Assembly (NCBI GenBank): GCA_004369085.1
Contig: ML210417.1
Location: 6,772-26,547, forward strand
Length of the DNA stretch: 19,776 nucleotides
From: Coprinopsis marcescibilis
Taxonomy: Eukaryota; Basidiomycota; Agaricomycetes; Agaricales; Psathyrellaceae
Direction of reading: 5' to 3'
Positions 18,004-19,776 of this stretch are shown one piece after another. The notes beneath the pieces were generated by a model. It was not told the origin of the DNA, searched no databases, and saw nothing but the letters and a program-made list of their open reading frames with translations. The position numbers and the translations under genes were made by a program. Position 1 is the first letter of the stretch, and each line of letters starts with the position of its first letter.

Positions 18004-19530
18004 CTAGGAATCAGCGTCATCGGAAGGACCCTGGCAATTCAAATCCCGCTGTCCGAGAGCGGCCTGCCTCTTGAGAATGGCCCTCTTCTCCTTGATCTTA
18101 GCAAGCGCGGTGTTGCTGGGTGCGATGCGCTTGACAGTCGAGAAAGAAGGAAAGATCTGCCTGGAGGAAGGTAAAAGAGATAGACGCGATGCTAAGAACT
18201 GACACTCACCTGTTCCACCACAATAGTAGTTCCTTTACCTCTCCCTGTTCTTCGGGATCCTCCAAAAGTTCCAACAGCAACACGTAAAACGTCTCCGAAT
18301 CTGTCTCCTTATCGGTTCGGGAGAAAACATTGGTGTCGCAAAGGGCAAAGCGTACCTGAACATACACCATTAGCTTTGTGAATAGACTCAGGGGAAAAGT
18401 TTCACTTGAGTTGCAACATAGGCAACGGATGCTCGAGTGACCGAGCTCATTCCGTGGATGCGGGCATTACCAGAGCGGGTAGCCTTTGGTTCGATGCCAA
18501 CTGAACTGGGTGATGTAAAGATGTGCTTATAGGCCTGGAGAGAACATTGTAAGACGAAGAATAATCAGATGAAAGCATGTAAGAGTACCTTGACAATGAG
18601 CTCCCCTCTAAGTAGACCCCGCCATGGCTCGTCTGGATCAAACTTTTCGTTGCGATACAAGAAGTTTGGCCAGTGTGCGCCAGTGACCAGGAGTTCCTTA
18701 TTCTTAAGTTGCTGCTTAATTCTAATGATGACAGGGTTAGGGTCATTCCATGAAATATATAAATAAAAAGCATAACAAACTCAGCATCTGCCCAGTCAAA
18801 ACCAGCAGGGCATAGGAGGAAGCCTGTACGCTCATGGTTGAAGCCTCTGTCCACCTTGATGTTGCGGCCAATTGAAGGTCACAATGGTTCTCCGTCGCTG
18901 GGAGCAATCCAATCGATGACAACACCCTTCAGGCTTTTGGTATCATCGGAACAGGCACTGTTGGCACCCTTCTGGATCTAAACTACCTTGAGAGGCAATC
19001 AGGGAAAGCATACGGTTCAGTGCACCATATTTGCAGCAAACATGGTTTCCTCCTCGCTTGATGATAGCAGCTGCTCTTCAAGTCCTGGAACAATGGTCAT
19101 AAGATCGTTGTAGACATGAAGTTCACAAAGAAGCCTGTATATGGTTGAGCCTGATAGTGGAAAGGGCAGAATTGATCTTTACTGATGGGTTTCCAGTGGT
19201 TCGTCAGAGTCGGCAGATAAACCGACCATAATGAGAGCATGAACATTGGCGAAAGCGTAGATTATCCGTCCAAAGTGGCGGCCAGTGTGTACGAGTGGAT
19301 GTGTTACTCCCCTTAAAACTAATGAGTTGGATCTTTGTTCAATATTATAATACTTACAGGCGTTTCCTAGGCCCCATCTGAAGGGCGGCGGGTAACAGTC
19401 GCTTTTGGCCTACTACAGGGTTTTCTTCGTCTTCGCACAACACCCCATAGCGAGGATGCTCAGGCCAATTGGGTGCTCCAGGTTGGGTGGCATTTTCCTT
19501 TCTCTGTGTTGACAATGTCAAGGAGGCCAT
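18004..19530 (-). pseudogene. DUF6698-like protein, one in-frame stop
   Basis: Eight exons on the - strand: 19530-19358, 19311-19183, 19134-19026, 18977-18781, 18721-18589, 18534-18406, 18355-18210, 18160-18004; introns are 46-59 nt and all phases match. The sum is 1,173 nt (390 codons plus stop). Blocks I associate with the agaricomycete DUF6698 family, of unknown function, appear in order: TGRHFGRIIYAF, IQKGANSACSDDTKSLKG, VDRGFNHERTG then FLLCPAGFDW, GAHWPNFLYRN, AYKHIFTSPSSVG, KATRSGNARIHGMSSVT then VAYVATQVRFAL, VFSRTDKETDSE, LLLWWNRQIFPS. Exon 4 has an in-frame TGA at 18881-18879 (codon 170), where the family continues without a break. One change such as CGA to TGA would explain it, so this is a very recent pseudogene, a recoded stop or a sequence error. 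The fourth intron has a CTAAC branch site; the third has a weak GTGCAC donor. Confidence 0.75.
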
Positions 19531-19776
19531 TAGAGGTGGGAATTTGAAGCTGAAGCTGAGAGAACTATTGACATGACGGTGAATTTATAGAATGGGGGTT
19601 GGGATGGGGCGTGCAGCAAGGAGAGGGCAAGTGGTAGGTACAAGGAAGAGAAATCGAACCATTTCCTATTTAGGTGCGTCAGGCGCTGAATCTGTATCTG
19701 AGATCCAAAGAAGAATTGGTTGATTTCAGGTTCAGTCCCAAATTGGACTTGTCGTCACCTCCTGAAGGAGTTACCC
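19531..19776. promoter_or_regulatory. Upstream region of the DUF6698-like gene
   Basis: The 246 bp before the start codon presumably hold the promoter on the - strand. I see no clear TATA box and no other gene. Confidence 0.3.

Noticed and set aside
1..19776. tRNA, rRNA or CRISPR arrays
   Set aside because: No cloverleaf-forming A/B box pair, no rRNA-like block and no regularly spaced short repeats; the only regular array is the 69-bp minisatellite without unique spacers.

Overview
The window looks like chromosomal DNA of a filamentous basidiomycete, most likely a mushroom-forming agaricomycete. Genes are split by many short introns (46-66 nt, GT...AG). Recognisable families are typical of that group: Copia pol, a RecQ helicase paired with a DUF6589-like transposase, an amidohydrolase-3 gene with a membrane anchor, and a DUF6698-like protein. 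It is a transposon-rich, gene-poor stretch in which the host genes look decayed.

Layout. (1) 1-1172: 3' end of a Copia retrotransposon on the + strand (reverse transcriptase tail, RNase H, polypurine tract, 3' LTR). (2) 1173-8139: a nest of insertions. An old repetitive ORF on the - strand was hit by a solo LTR of the same Copia family in inverted orientation (5-bp target duplication CTGTC). That LTR was later hit by a 5.83-kb DNA transposon at 1804-7633, with about 160-bp terminal inverted repeats and a 9-bp target duplication, AAGTATGAG. The DNA transposon carries two convergent genes whose stop codons interlock: a RecQ-family helicase (+, five exons, 744 aa) and a putative DDE transposase (-, three exons, 872 aa). 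Both stay open after splicing, so the element looks recent and possibly autonomous. The architecture fits helicase-encoding Academ transposons. (3) 8232-8758: a second, unrelated solo LTR with 5-bp target duplication CCTTC. (4) 8764-10830: no gene seen, several short dispersed repeats. (5) About 10830-12002: a six-exon gene whose N-terminal part resembles the HeLo/MLKL-like coiled domains of basidiomycete NLR and cell-death proteins. (6) 12064-12880: about eleven copies of a 69-bp minisatellite. (7) 13673-16133: a decayed amidohydrolase-3 gene with frameshifts and no C-terminal third. (8) 16134-17960: no convincing gene. (9) 18004-19530 (-): an eight-exon DUF6698-like gene interrupted by one in-frame TGA.

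How the parts relate: the two genes of 1804-7633 probably work together in transposition, the transposase cutting and joining and the helicase unwinding. The other genes show no functional link with one another. The two Copia LTR copies, a pair of dispersed repeats and the TGA all show changes compatible with loss of CpG by cytosine deamination, suggesting a methylated, repeat-silenced region. Exon boundaries were placed by eye from splice consensus and reading-frame continuity. Family names are from memory and were not checked by a search.
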